In this document: piece by piece, positions 44,833 through 56,767 of the stretch
How positions within the stretch are numbered: the first letter of the stretch is position 1
How the letters are laid out: the number at the start of each line of letters is the position of its first letter
Assembly (NCBI GenBank): GCA_036971475.1
Contig: JBAIZL010000002.1
Location: 134,517,740-134,581,739 of the forward strand
Reading direction: 5' to 3'
DNA: 64,000 nt
Source of the DNA: Prosapia bicincta
Taxonomy: Eukaryota > Arthropoda > Insecta > Hemiptera > Cercopidae
The notes under the pieces: model-generated
What the model was told of the DNA's origin: nothing
Seen by the model: the letters and a program-made list of their open reading frames with translations, nothing else
Database searches by the model: none
Made by a program: the position numbers and the translations under genes

Positions 44833-45259
44833 ATGTAGATTACTGATTTTAGGTGAAAAATATAATAAAGTGTTTGTGTCTTTTCTTTTTAAATAAACAT
44901 ATAGGGTTTGTCTTTTATTTTTATTTTACTATCAAGAAATTTTATGTTTATGAAGTGACACAGTAGTGCAGTATTGGCCTTCGTATTATATCATGTTTTT
45001 ACAGTGTCAATTCGTATATATTACACATTTCAGTCTTATTTTACATAAGTAGCAAACTTTCAATACACACTTCATTAAAGTTTAAATACTTTTTAAAAAT
45101 TTGGTTTTCATCAAATCATGTTCGGATTTCGCAGGGGTTTGGATTTCTGGGGTTCGGATTTGAGGGGTTTTACTGTATTCTTGTAGTTTACATTGCAAAT
45201 AAAATTTAACAAGTTCAGAAAAATTTCTTTACGTATTTGAGTTTTGTGGTATATTTGTA

Positions 45260-47930
45260 TTTCTTAGGAATGGGGGTTTGGCATCCCTCACGGTACCCAG
45301 TCAAACTACTGACAAACTACAGACACTACTGACAACACTCACTTCAATCTTACACATGCTGTTACACTTTCTACATACACAACATTTACAACACAATCTC
45401 TCTACTTATGAACCATAACGCCTTCTCTTAGGGATTTTCAACTGGTCAGAACCGTTGTGTATTGGAGTGCTGAAGGGATTACAGCTTGACAAACTCTGAT
45501 CCGAGATACTGCTGTGAGTTTGCTCTGCCAAAGACGTAAGCGAGGTTGTTTGCCACCCACTTCGGCCCTTGGTCGGGAAGTCTCCGTAGTGCACAGGTGT
45601 TAGAGTCTGTGCATAGTATTACAAGAACTCAACTGATGCCCAGTGCATCTCCATAGGAGCTATGGAGGAAAATTATAGGTCCTAGAGGTCTAGGGGTTGG
45701 AAATTATTGCAAGTGATACATGGGTGTACTTGTTCCTACAGTCCCTTTCATAACATCTGACATGATGATTGGCTTGAAAATATTCTATGGAACCTTCAAA
45801 AACGTCACCTTTATCTAATTCAAAGAGAATATACCAGGGTTCTCTTGATGCTCCTAGTATTGAAGACGTGGGTAAGAAGATGATCATGGCTACATCACCA
45901 GCATTGCTATCACCAAAATATTAAATATTTTATAGAACTGAAGAAGGAAAGGATTGGTCTAGAGTTTTTCCTTTATTTATTAATAAGGCCATCACTCCCT
46001 GAGCTGGAGGCCCTGTCTCATCCATCAAGAAATTGAGGAATGGGACACTGCTTGTTAAAACGAGGCTCTGTCTCTTTTAAACTTAAACTTCTTCTTTGAC
46101 CAGGCCATAGTATATATTACCTCCTTCTTTGACCAGCTCCCCATAGATCCTTGAATTTCTCAAAGAGGTCATCACATGTAGGAGCTTTAACGAGATTTAA
46201 GCGACACCCAAGTGAAACCTTCAGGAGTTTAAAATTCTCCTTTCGCATGGAGGATATTTATTATCAGTAGAAAATTCTTTGGAGCAGTACATTAGTTCAA
46301 TAATTTGAACAACTCCATTATCCACTGTATAGAGACAGTACCATTCCGTTGCCAGCCATTGCGCTGAAGAGTTCGGATGGAAGATTGACTCCAATAGAGC
46401 TGATATTACTAATGTACTGGGAACATCATTTGCTAATTTTTCTTCTACTGCAGCTTGTAATAGAAAATTCCACATATATAAATTGAAGGAGAAGGAATAT
46501 TTCTTATTGTTGGGTTGTCTAGAGATTCTCCTTTGAAAACTCTGTTCTCTGTTGGGGAATTGGAGTCAGCTCTCTTGTCAACAAATGAGTTTGCACCAGG
46601 TCCTGATTCCAATGTGTACTCCATGTGTAATCATCGGCGAAACTATTCCTCCTTCGGATATACAATTGTATATACAATTGTATTGAAGAGCAGTGTTTTA
46701 CCAATGTGTAGTTAGAAGCAACAGTAACTCCTTTATTTTTAAAAATCAGATAAAGTCAAAACTAATCCCAGTAGTTTAAAGCCTATATCCCTAACTAAGT
46801 AGTTTACAAGCGCTTTGTGCAAACTACTGGAAAAGATGTTCAACTGACGTCTTGCCTGGTCCACAGAAAGATCTTTGCAAATAGTTATACGAAGATCAGA
46901 GGAATGGTTGAAAACTACAGATTTTTAATTCTTCGCCTTGATGGCAGTGTGTAATATTTGGTCATCATAGGCAACACCATGAGCCTATCCTTTATCTTGA
47001 TGGGTTTCATCTTCAAACCACAGATAATGTTTGATTTTTGAGTCTTTTATTTGATAAATGACTTTCATGGATCACATATGCATGATTTGAAGATGAGATG
47101 CTACAAGATATTGGATATCTTCAGAGTCCTTAGTGGTATGAATTGGGCAGTAGACAGAACTAGTAAGCTTTGTTTCTATTGTGCAGTTGTAAGAACGTGC
47201 ATAGATTACGGCTGTCAAACCTATTCATGTGCATGAACTACAGTTCTGAAAACTCTCGATGAAGTTCACCACTTACTAGCCCAATCCCTAGTCTTTTTGT
47301 TGAGGCTGGGGTACCTCCCCTTTCAAAACGACATCAGATGTAACAAATCTCTTGAATTTCTGGTCTTTGAAGTAAACCTAAACATCCAGTTTTCAGTTTA
47401 GTGATTAATAACTAATTAATCACTGTTATTATTGAACTTCTCCATTCATTATGAGGACATCGCGCATAATGATTAATAATAGTAATTAGTAATGTGTGTT
47501 TACAAAGCAAGCATTACTCGCTGCCTGAAATGACGAATGGTAATGTGTTCAGTACAATAAGCTGAAGGAAATTAAGGATTCCGTCTGTTCATGGAGGTCT
47601 TCTATTCATTCAAAACTTAGGGAAGAAGTGGTGATTACACGCCTTCGAGTTGACCACTCTTTCTTAAATCATAATTATATGAGGATCTGTCATTATGTCA
47701 GTTTTGTTGAGATTCCATCACAATCAGTCATATACTGGTTGATTGTGGTGGTTTGAAGCACGTTAATGACACATTACAATACGAGTTTAATACTGGTTCT
47801 GAGGGACGATGCTATGGGCATTGTCTGTGTTTGCTTTCCTACGGCACTTAAACATATTATTTATTAATTTTAATATATACATAGATTTTTTGTGTGTGTA
47901 GTGTATGGATATTTATTAATTGTTATATTT
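45260..47930 (+). mobile_element. Older, internally deleted relative of the I-like element
   Basis: The copy follows the order of the intact element at 6-12 kb but with many substitutions. The 5' UTR starts near GGTTTGGCATCCCTCACGG. ORF1 N-terminal sequence is at 45770-46175. It then jumps to ORF2 near CGAGATTTAAGCGACACCCA (46190), which matches 8868 of the intact copy, so about 1.9 kb is missing. A second gap lies near 46860 (GTCTTGCCTGGTCCACAGAA), and a third near 47400-47490. RNase H and 3' sequence end near 47900 (CACTTAAACATATTATTT). All frames are broken. It is clearly older than the insertion at 6 kb. Confidence 0.85.
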
Positions 47931-49095
47931 ATTGCTAAATAGCTTCTTATGTTTTAGTTATACATTGTTCTTTATGTCTGTTATTTTTTTGTATGGAATA
48001 CTTATTTTTAGGATATTGTTATTTGTTGATAACTGGAGGTTTAGATCCAATTTGAACAGTAAAAAAATTGGAAAATTAATCAGTAAAAGCCCAATACGGG
48101 TTACATTATATGTATTACATATGAGTGTACACAATTAATAGATACTACAGGATACTGAAACATGCAGAATGTGACAGGATCTGATAGTTGTTTGGTTAAT
48201 AATTTTTTCCAGATCTTGTGTTTTACTGTCCTTATCTCGGTTCTTATCTTAGACTCAGATTTACTGAGTTTTGTTGATCATGTCGGTTTTAGATAAGGAT
48301 AATTATTGGGATATCTATATATACTTTTATAACACTGTATCTCCCGAACTTTCTTACTAAAAATACTGACCGGCTACAGGCATGCCTCGTACGCTTCTCA
48401 TCTAGGAGTTCATTGCGATCTGAAGGAGTGATCTGTTATCTTGGATATGGATTGGAATAGTTATCTCGCGAGGTGTTGAGCAATCTTTGCAACCATTGGG
48501 TTGTTATGATGTTAGATAATCTTTGTATATAACTATAAATACTGATTTTTTTTACAAAACAAATGTATCAAAATAAATATATACTTACAGCTTTTTTTAT
48601 TAAAACTGTAGTTTACACAAGTAAATACAGTACTGGTTAATTATCACTTCAAGTTGTATGTGCAAATTAATTTAAGTCATCCTTGTTTCCTAAGCAACAA
48701 TATGTCTATTAATTGGTGGTTTATCAGTTTCTGAAAAAAAACACCAGTGATATCATGTGCTGTTAAACTCATTATCTTTTTTTCTTTATCATTATGATAT
48801 TGATTGTTAATAAGATCTTTATCTCAATATTTTAAACTCCCTTGTGTTAAAAAAAAACATCTTTACTCTTTTGTTTTATTTTTTTGTTCCTCTAACTTAA
48901 CTTTTATTACATACCTTATACTTGTATTACATACCTTATATGTGTAACTTACAGTTGTGAAGCTACAATATTTGGAGTCTTGTAAGCTACTATTTTATTG
49001 AAAAATTCTGTTTTACAGATAATAAATATGGAAATTAACATTTTATTTGATTAAATATGTTCAAGTTAGTTTAAAGTTTTTTTTTACTATTACAG
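47931..49095. other. Intronic stretch
   Basis: No coding signal or repeat recognised. Confidence 0.45.
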
Positions 49096-49151
49096 AATCA
49101 AGTGAAGGATCACGTTGGAAAAAAAGTCAGGTCCAGAGGAAGGGAAACTCG
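49096..49151 (+). CDS. Host gene exon e, linker between dsRBD-like modules
   Basis: The 56-base exon lies between TTTTTTTACTATTACAG and GTAAGT. It reads NQVKDHVGKKVRSRGRET plus CG, phase 0 in and phase 2 out; the next exon supplies the last base of the Arg codon. The peptide is strongly basic and would be a flexible linker or nucleic-acid contact region. Confidence 0.75.
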
Positions 49152-49689
49152 GTAAGTAATTCAACAGAAAGCATGAAAAAGCCTGTGTTTATAGTTTAAT
49201 TTTTTAAAATCTAATATACTAATAACTTATACAAATATCACAAACACTAGAACTTGGAGCTAAAAAGGCTAATGAAAAAATTCGAATTATACAAAAGTTC
49301 GAATTATGAATGTTGAAAAATTCCTTTTTGGTTAAAAGCAGTAGTTTTTTTTCTATAGCGACTATTTTGGCCAGGTATTGTGATACTGGTCTACGTGATG
49401 TTAAAAAACAGACCACACAAGTACATTATACACTCTAATTTTAAAAACTAATGAGGTTTAGCATAGTGGATTTGTAGAAGTTACCAGTTAAAAGTTACTG
49501 CAGTTAACATTAGCAAGAAAATTACATAAATAGAATATGTAGATGTACAGTAAAGTACATCTAGACGTAAAGTACATACTGTAGATATACAGTACAGATA
49601 GAAATTTAGAGTAAAACATTAAAGTTTGTCAAAACATTTTTTTATGTTCGAGTGTTTTGAAGAATTAAATTTTTCAAAATTTGCAAAAA

Positions 49690-49975
49690 CCTCAAGTACA
49701 TTTAGGGAGTGAAACACCATCACTAACATTGGTTTGTCCTTCAATATACAGCCAAAACTCAAGCAAATGATAGAGTCTCTGTGACATTTTAGGGATTGGG
49801 GAGTCTTCAACTTCAGCTTGATTTTCTTCTAAATCTGACAATTCGGCATTTATTTTGTTTTTCATTTCTGCTAAAATGTCTTGATCAGAAAGTTCTCCAC
49901 ACAATTCTACTTGTTGGCCTAAATTAACTTAATCTTTAAAGGTGACGAACATATTGGCTTCTGATTTGATGGATG
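49690..49975 (-). pseudogene. Tigger transposase C-terminal remnant
   Basis: Minus-strand reading contains VELCGELSDQDILAEMKNKI, then ELSDLEENQAEVEDSPIPK. The pattern LSDxDIL..V followed by an acidic, proline-containing stretch is typical of the region after the catalytic core in Tigger transposases. No catalytic residues are present. Confidence 0.55.
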
Positions 49976-50331
49976 TGGGGGGAAAATCTTCACTTAAAAG
50001 ATGCACATTACTGTAACAAGAAACCAGTGGCTGAGGAGAGCGTTGACCATCAACTGTCTAACACTGCAAAGCAGAATTCCTCCATTACTGCTTAAGCACC
50101 AACCACCGTGACCTCGAACGAAAAAAAGAGAATTCTTGGAAGGCAAACATTAGTTCCCTGGAATTTGAACCCGTACCCAAACAAATAACTTCGAATTAAG
50201 GAAGTTGAATTTCGAATTATCCATTATTATTTTACATTGGTATCATATAAAAGTTCCAGTGACTTACCCAAAACTTCGAATTATCTGCAATTTCAAATTA
50301 GAGACATTCACATTATTTACGCTCTACTGTA
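49690..50331 (-). mobile_element. Tigger-type fragment, internally deleted
   Basis: The right edge CATTATTTACGCTCTACTG then TA at 50330 is a Tigger-like terminus, here the 5' side of a minus-strand element. Repeated TTCGAATTA motifs at 50190-50280 and at 49280-49310 suggest further subterminal DNA on both sides. The stretch in between holds only a transposase C-terminal scrap, so the helix-turn-helix and catalytic domains are gone. Confidence 0.55.
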
Positions 50332-50520
50332 ATATAAAAATGTACAATTTAAAAACAAAAACCAAAGACCTATCATCATATTTTACAATTTCTAGCCAGT
50401 TTTGGACTAGATTTGCATTACTTCATTCTACCTCTTCTCATCTATGCCAGGTTGATGTGTCTGTGGACACAATACGGTGAATGTGAAACATCTGCTGAAA
50501 TGCAATGCACTTGACCACTG

Positions 50521-50610
50521 ACAGTGATTCGACAATGGTCAAGTGACTGAAAGGTGCCTTATCACATAAGGTAAAATAATTGCACTTAGTGGTGAAATAA
50601 TTGTTTACAA
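50521..50610 (+). repeat. PLE 3'-end repeat B, solitary copy
   Basis: AGTGATTCGACAATGGTCAA, GAAAGGTGCCTTATCAC and ATTGCACTTAGTGGTG match repeat B at 15.3 kb with several changes. Confidence 0.75.
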
Positions 50611-50819
50611 TTAACAATAATAAATTTATATATAATATAATATGTTATGCATTAATGTAGAATAATAATTTAATAAATAATGACTAAGACCTATATCCAA
50701 TTCAGCTTTATATACTTTAAAAGATCTTTTTAATACTATATGTGCATAAGATTTTGAAATTTTGTATATTTTTGAGAAAATTGTTCTTGTTTATTAAATA
50801 TTAAGGTTTTATTTGAAAG

Positions 50820-51020
50820 GTGTAGCTTAGCCTCGCCCCTTTAGAGGTAGGGGATGGTATATGATTGGTCGGGATTACTAAGACAGGAAGAGGAAGCTTT
50901 AATATTTAAGAAACGTTATTAATTCACTTTAAATAGTAGTTCTGAAGATGATTACCATGTTATCAAAATGTACATAAAGTAATTGTTGCAAAATAAAAGA
51001 TTTTAATATCGTGGTCAGTA
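50820..51020. other. Possible Penelope-like terminal sequence
   Basis: CCTCGCCCC with AGGTAGGGG, followed by GATTGGTCGG and TCTGAAGATGATTACC, resembles the layout at the start of the PLE at 36.3 kb and PLE ends in general. No coding sequence is adjacent. Confidence 0.3.
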
Positions 51021-51575
51021 GGTTTTTATTTAGTTAGTTAAAATTAGTCCACATTGGTCAAGAAAATTAATTGAGCAATAAGGTGAAATTGGCAACAATA
51101 TTTGTAGAAGAATCTACCCTAAATATTTAAAACTGATCCATAAGAGCAGAGTTTGCTGTATTTCTAGGAAGTACCACCTAAATGATTCTGCCAAGTCATA
51201 CAGTCTATAGCATTAACATTAGTTAGACTGTTTATTTTAGTTTATTTTTCAAATAGATGAAAAATCAGTAATCAAGAAAAATAGATTGCAATATTAGATG
51301 CTGTTGATAACAACTTGTGTCATTGCAATTAACTAAAGGCAATCTACTATAAATCTAGTAAATGATACAGTATTACTATATTTATTTATGTGTAAATAAT
51401 AATTAGTTTCTAAAACGTATTAAAAATGTATGACTTTTAAAAATATTTAAAGTTTAAAAACTGTACAATTTTTCTAGTTTCAAAATTTTAATTAAATTTG
51501 TTTTTCTCTTAAATTATATTGTCAGAAAAAAATAAATAGTAATTTACTACATATTGTTAATTTTTATTTTTTCAG
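51021..51575. other. Intronic stretch
   Basis: Nothing recognised before the exon at 51576. Confidence 0.45.
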
Positions 51576-51721
51576 TTCCGAATTAAAATCTTTTCTGCAC
51601 CTTGAAAATTGGTTGAGCACAGCATGCCAGAAGTCTCATATAATGCAGCCAGTTTTTAAATATCTGTTGCTTGATGGAGTTCATCTAGCTAAATGTAGGT
51701 TGTTTCTGCATACAACCGAAG
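51576..51721 (+). CDS. Host gene exon f, second dsRBD-like module
   Basis: The 146-base exon lies between TTTTTATTTTTTCAG and GTTAGT, phase 2 in, phase 1 out. It reads SELKSFLHLENWLSTACQKS, HIMQPVFKYLLLDGVHLAKC, then RLFLHTTE plus G. The fit to a dsRBD is good: helix 1 LENWLSTACQKS, strand 1 QPVFKYLLLDGVH, strand 2 AKCRLFLHTT. The fold finishes on the exon at 54048. Confidence 0.88.
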
Positions 51722-51844
51722 GTTAGTTTGACTTTACAAAATTTATTTGAATAATATTAAATAACGTTTTTCTTTGCTGTAAAATGTGTTCACACAAAAT
51801 ATTAAAAATAAAATTTAGAGTGTAATATATATATTTCAAGTACA

Positions 51845-52369
51845 TTATTTTTCCGTTGCACTGACTTATGAAGTTATTATTATTCTTTGTAAACAATTTT
51901 TTCTGCCAATAAGTGTAATAGTTTCACTTATGCGATGAGGCACCTTTCGGTCACTTAACCATTGTCGAATCACTGAAATAATTTTCTCTATTATTCTGGG
52001 ATGGTTGTTCGGTCTGTGATGTTGGTATATGTTGATGTCATACAATAGAATTGATGTTCTTGTACCCAATAGCACTAAACTCACTAGAAAAATACCACAT
52101 CTATAAAAACATACACAACAATTTAATGAATCTATAGATAACATATGCAGACGACGTACTATTCAAAAACATCATACACAAGGCTCAAGAAGAAACATGT
52201 ATGACATCAACAAATTCCAACATTTCGGACCGAACAACCATACCAGAAAAATAGAGAACATTAATTCAGTAAATCGACAATGGTCAAGTGATTCAAAGGT
52301 GCCTCATCACGTAAGATAAATTTATTACACTTGGTGGTGGAAAAAGTTGTTTACAATTAATAATAATAG

Positions 52370-52370
<1 letters not shown>
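51845..52370. mobile_element. Two PLE 3' ends joined head to head
   Basis: From 51855 to about 52030 repeat B and the PLE coding end are in reverse (GATGAGGCACCTTTCGGTCA, then GGTTGTTCGGTCTGTGATGT). From about 52060 a forward copy of the same coding end starts (CTAAACTCACTAGAAAAATA) and runs through CGGACCGAACAACC into forward repeat B (TCGACAATGGTCAAGTG, 52274). The forward coding piece is related to 15660-15867 but carries stops. Ends on (TA)n at 52371. Confidence 0.75.

Positions 52371-52412
<42 letters not shown>
52371..52412. repeat. (TA)n tract
   Basis: About 20 TA dinucleotides between PLE-end fragments. Confidence 0.95.
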
Positions 52413-52415
<3 letters not shown>

Positions 52416-52454
52416 TTGATATTTAACGTTATCCATTGTTTTTCCGTTGCACTG

Positions 52455-52674
52455 ACTTTATGAAGTTAATATATTACTATGTAAGTAATTTTATCCACCA
52501 TTAAGTGCAATAATTTTACCTTGAGTGATGAGGCACCTTTCGGTCGTTGACCATTGTCGAATCACTCAGAGTGATTCGACAATGGTCAACGACCGAAAGG
52601 TGCCTCATCACTCAAGGTAAAATTATTGCACTTAATGGTGGATAAAATTACTTACATAGTAATATATTAACTTC

Positions 52675-52680
<6 letters not shown>
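52455..52680. repeat. Near-perfect palindrome of repeat B, arms about 110 bp
   Basis: The left arm starts ATGAAGTTAATATATTACTA and the right arm ends TAGTAATATATTAACTTCAT. The centre is at about 52567 (CACTCAGAGTG). Within the arms I saw no mismatch by eye. It is a head-to-head pair of repeat B and could extrude as a cruciform. Confidence 0.93.

Positions 52681-52717
<37 letters not shown>
52676..52717. repeat. (TA)n tract
   Basis: About 19 TA dinucleotides, joining the palindrome to dispersed repeat A copy 3. Confidence 0.95.
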
Positions 52718-52721
<4 letters not shown>

Positions 52722-52939
52722 GGTTAGTTTTGGTTGGTAAAGATTATTTAGATTTTTTGGACTAGGAGACTGACAGACTTACCTTGGTAAGAGTCCACTC
52801 TGTAGTCTTGAAATAGAAACACATAAAAGCACTTAACCAATGATATATTTCAACCACACAGTGGTCTTTGTCAATCAAAGAGAAAACACAAATAGAAATA
52901 TGAGAGAATGAAGTAAAATAAATATAAGTTGTAATCACA
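52718..52939. repeat. Dispersed repeat A, copy 3
   Basis: Matches 14921-15143 with a handful of changes (for example CACTCTG for CACACTG). It again starts directly after (TA)n. It ends at GTTGTAATCACAG, where piggyBac-derived sequence begins. Confidence 0.9.
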
Positions 52940-52949
52940 GCGTGTGTGT

Positions 52950-53840
52950 GAGCTACATGTTTTGAGCTATATGGGGGGAAAGGTGGTGAAATAAACAACA
53001 GCTATGGTCTAGGAGAGACGGTTATTTATAATTTGTTAAGAATATTAAAAATCCAGAGAATCATGTAATTTTTTAAAATAATTTTTCAGTACTTACTATT
53101 TAGTTGTTAAACTGACAAAGATGATTTTCTTATAAGCAGGAACTATAAAAGAAAATAGGTTTCACAATATTCCGCTCAAGTCAGTGAAAAAATCGAAAAG
53201 AAAGGAAACAGGACTTTGTAAAGCAGCTAAATGTTATTAATTATTATAATAACGAAATGGGTGCCGGGGATTCTCATGATAATGCAATTACCAATTACGG
53301 AATTCAAATAAGAGATAAAAAATAGTGGTGGACCTTATTTGTAAATGGAATTGATTGTGCTGTAGTAAATAGTTGGAAATTTTATATTTTATGAACAGGA
53401 AATAAAATTAGTCAGACAGAGTTTAGATCGCAGCACGTTAAGTCCTTACTTCGATCAGTAAAAATTGAAGAATCTAACAAGTGCAGCAAAAGTTTGCTAT
53501 TAGGTCACTGCAGTAAAATTACTTTACCAGACGATATATGAAAAGACAAAATTGACCACATCGTAGACTGAAATAAAAGTAATGCAAGGCTGAGATGTAA
53601 AGTGTACTACAGTCAAAGCGTCTACACATGCAAGAAAAGTCAAGGTTTTTTACATGCTGAATGTTTTGAAAAATTTCACAATTAACATTAAATGTAAATT
53701 GTAAAAAGTAAAACTAAGTAGAAAATTGTGTTTCAATAAATCATTTCATGTAATGATTGTCGTTATTTTTTCAACACACACCATTTCCAACATTCGTTTA
53801 CTCAATGCAGCGAGATACAGGGGACTTTCAACGTTGCGCA
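52950..53840 (+). pseudogene. piggyBac 3'-half, second copy
   Basis: Corresponds to about 20823-21858 of the first copy, with independent changes: TTGAGCTATATGG, GGAGAGACGGTTATTTATAA, TCGAAAAGAAAGGAAACAGG and the cysteine-rich tail (AAAGTGTACTACAGTCAAAG). A stretch of about 90 bp present in the first copy is missing near 53190. Stops and shifts are dense. The 5' half is absent. It ends in GGGGACTTTCAACGTTGCGC. Confidence 0.85.
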
Positions 53841-53980
53841 AACACAACAGGTTATTACTAAAAACATCAGATTCATTTTCAGGATTTATTATTATAATTC
53901 CGTAGTAGAAATGTAGATTAAATAAGGAAAAATCATGTAAAATATGGCTGATATCCTATTGGGAAGAAATGGGTCAAGCT
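53841..53980. repeat. Segment duplicated from or to 23.42-23.58 kb, copy 2
   Basis: CAACAGGTTATTACT, ACATCAGATTCATTTTCAGG and GTAGAAATGTAGATTAAATA follow immediately on the piggyBac end, whereas in copy 1 they are 1.57 kb away. Confidence 0.8.
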
Positions 53981-54047
53981 GTAAACATTTTTGCATTAAT
54001 TTTTGGAAGTTGACTCTATTATAAAATTGGTATTTTTTTTATTTTAG

Positions 54048-54163
54048 GCATGGGTTATTCCAGGGCAGAAGCAAAAAAAATGGCTGTAACTAACATGCAG
54101 CGATATCTCTTGGGATTACCTGATATAAAAGAAATAGATGATGACATCATAAAGTCCCAAAAG
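54048..54163 (+). CDS. Host gene exon g, end of second dsRBD-like module
   Basis: The 116-base exon lies between TATTTTTTTTATTTTAG and GTTTGT, phase 1 in, phase 0 out. It reads (G)MGYSRAEAKKMAVTNMQRY, LLGLPDIKEIDDDIIKSQK. GMGYSRAEAKKMAVTNMQRYL fits the most diagnostic part of a dsRBD: a G.G.S.KEAK loop with basic residues leading into the amphipathic second helix. This is the strongest family signal in the gene. An acidic segment (KEIDDDII) follows. Confidence 0.92.
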
Positions 54164-54639
54164 GTTTGTATATTATGTATTGTTAAAATGTATTTAAGCA
54201 TTGGTTTTTATGTTCATTGTAACCTTAATAATAGATCTCAGTGAACTTTTTGTTTCATTTAGTTTAACATATTTATTAGTTTTAGGACTTGTTTTTACTC
54301 ATACAAATTATTACAATTGTAATTATTTCTCCAGCCTGTATTAAATATTAGAAAAACGAATACATTGTAAATTGTAGTGATTAAAGATAAGATCTCATTT
54401 TGTTAGACATTTGTTTCAAATCTACTTCAGATATTTCACTAATAATAAATATAGGAAAATGATTTAGATATATGAGATACTTCTGAGTGCTTACTCAGCA
54501 TACCACTGATGAAAGCATTGAAAACCCTTCAAGAGTACTACCCTTCTTTAACACATTGAGTGTGGCATTGTTTTATAGTTGCGAATCAAAATTGCTGAAA
54601 AAATATTGTTGATTATTATTATTACATGCATTGAAAATG
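54164..54639. other. Intronic stretch
   Basis: Nothing recognised. Confidence 0.45.
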
Positions 54640-55800
54640 TTGTTTATGGACCCAATATGTCGTCTGAAGTTCCACGCCTAGGATGATGTCCTCCCCAATA
54701 GTAGTATTATGTAGTGAGAATGATATTGCCAAAATCTTCTTACTGTGAGAATTAGCATCTGGGCATATGATAGTCATAGGTCATAGTTGCACCAGTATCT
54801 ATGAGCAGATTTCTTGATCGTTCATGCACTCTGACATCTTCATACAAGCTATTAGAGCTTCCTGCAAGCAATGCAACCTTAATGCTTATATCTGAGGCTT
54901 TTGATAGTGGGTTGATAAATACCCCTCCCCATAAACCCTCTTAGTTTTCTTATTCCACCTTCTCTGACCCACCCAGCCTTCTTCTCCTAGAATGTCTTAC
55001 GTCCATACAGATCCAACAGCGAATTTCTTTCTTCCAGCTTTTCAAAGTGTGTAACACCTTTACTATTTCCTCCTTGTGAAAGGTGTTGTCTTCATATTTA
55101 CAGCATGAATCCAGGCTTGGTGTATCACTTATTTCTTTACTACCTCAAACTTCATAGCCTGTGTGAGACCATCATTTAATGTCTTTGCGCAGACAAGCTT
55201 CACTGTCTGTTGCGTCTCAGGCTCCCAAGGTCTATCATGAAAATTTTAGATCTCTAAACTCTTGTATACTTCATGTGTCACTGATTGGTAAGCTTTCCTC
55301 ACTATCCAAGCAATATCAGTTTTAAACTCTTGGAGAGTTTCCTTCGAAGTTTGAATCTCTCTTGTCAACTGAGAGCAATACAACTGCTCCTGTTGTCTGA
55401 GGCCAAATCTCATCCTCAGGCGATTGATGATCTCATTGAAATCTATCCTTTCAGTCACTGTAACCATTTGCAGTACTTCCAGAGCATATCCGTGTAATGC
55501 CAAACAACATGAAGGATTTTGTTTGCTAGTGATCACTAATTAAACAGCGCTTTGTAGTTCTCCCTTGGATTGATGAAAGACAACTCTATCCAGTCATAAC
55601 CACAGGCAACGATCTTCTTTGTGGACCTTCTCAGATGGCAAATTGGCAATAGGGTCTATACACTTAGTCTCGGGTGTGGGCAAGTGTTCTTCCAAAGCCC
55701 ATAGTCGTTCCTCCATTTTAGATTCTAAACTGCCAGCTAACTTCCTGTGTAACTGACTGGAATTAGCATTTAGAACTATCAACTAATTTATTCTTTAATT
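54640..55800 (-). pseudogene. Ty3-type gag-protease remnant
   Basis: Read on the minus strand. Between about 55530 and 55240 the frame has CCLALHGYALEVLQMVTVTE, RIDFNEIINRLRMRFGLRQQ, then LYCSQLTREIQTSKETLQEF, a layout typical of the capsid part of Ty3/gypsy gag proteins. An upstream scrap at 55780-55600 has KMEERLWALEEHLPTPE. Further along, NLLIDTGAT near 54812-54785 is an aspartic protease active-site motif, followed shortly by a local duplication. Broken frames and stops in between, no zinc knuckle recognised, and no RT, integrase or LTR found. It is an old internal fragment. Confidence 0.65.
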
Positions 55801-56767
55801 CACCAACTTCATTTTTTAAAGAACTTGAAGATAACTTCAACATAAGATAATTCTTCATAACTAAAGATATCTTCCAAAGAACTTACTTACCTTGCTCTAG
55901 AAATTCCTAAAATTTTCATCTTCACTTATCCGATAATTTGTTTTCTAAATCAGTTGAATTTTCTAATAATTTATTCTCTAAAGCAGTTAAAACTCGGTTA
56001 GCTCAATTATTGAAAACTCACTCAAGGAATTCATCAATGTATTTTGTTTTGTTATCCAGTAAAATACTTGCAGAGCACACTGCAGCAACACAGCAAGTGG
56101 TCTTTGTGTATATGATACAAATAGGTGATATGGTACTCAGCCAATCACTACCTCTTACTTTTTCTTCAGCAGGAATTACTGCTGTTTATTGTGGTTGTAT
56201 CGTCATGGTTACTGAGAAGATTTTGGGATCGTTAACAGTTCTAGCGTTCGCAAGACCTGTAGCAAAAGCGTTCCTGTTACCTCGATATAATTCATCTTTT
56301 CTACTATTCATTGCATTTGTCCTCTCTCTTTTTGTCAAATCATTTTAAAGTATAATTTTCTTCATAGTGTATGGATGATTTATTCTCATATCTTTATGTA
56401 TGTAATGATATTATCCCTGAATGTTTAAGGGTGTTTTTGTTGATGCTCTAGTTTGCTTCAAGGGCTCTGGTATTCAGTATCCAGCTTGTATTTCAATAAG
56501 CCTGGATTTACAGAAAAATATTTTTTTGTTTTTAATTGTGTTGGCAAATATTATTACTCGTTAGCTTCATTATCCCCACTATATCTCTATGGTCAAGCAA
56601 AGGAATTTGTCAATGTTCCTTAAAGGCTGTTATCTGCAAAATTATTGTAGGCTAAATAATGTGAGTCTTCTTATGTTTTCTCCTAATAATCATATAATCA
56701 TTTCTCAAGTGTGATTTTATATTTAAATTGAAACTCATTTTTAAATACTACTTTGTTATAATGTAAA
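55801..56767. other. Stretch next to the Ty3 remnant
   Basis: A 136-codon + strand ORF at 55938-56348 lies opposite what may be the start of the gag remnant; it has no recognisable family motif. The rest is anonymous. Confidence 0.35.

Larger units (their letters stand above)
43096..45177 (+). mobile_element. Jerky/Tigger-type pogo element
   Basis: Inverted ends are decayed but visible. The right end reads AATCCGAACATG-type DNA in inverse, finishing GATTTGAGGGGTTTTACTG then TA at 45176. The left end reads TAGTAAAAAATAAACAGAGC after TA at 43096, followed by CTCAAATCCAAAC. The length is about 2.08 kb. It contains one transposase pseudogene and a tandem triplication of its C-terminal coding region. 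Confidence 0.75.

Noticed and set aside
55938..56348. 136-codon + strand ORF with hydrophobic C-terminus
   Set aside because: No family motif, no start context or splice support, and it lies antisense to the probable beginning of a Ty3 gag remnant.
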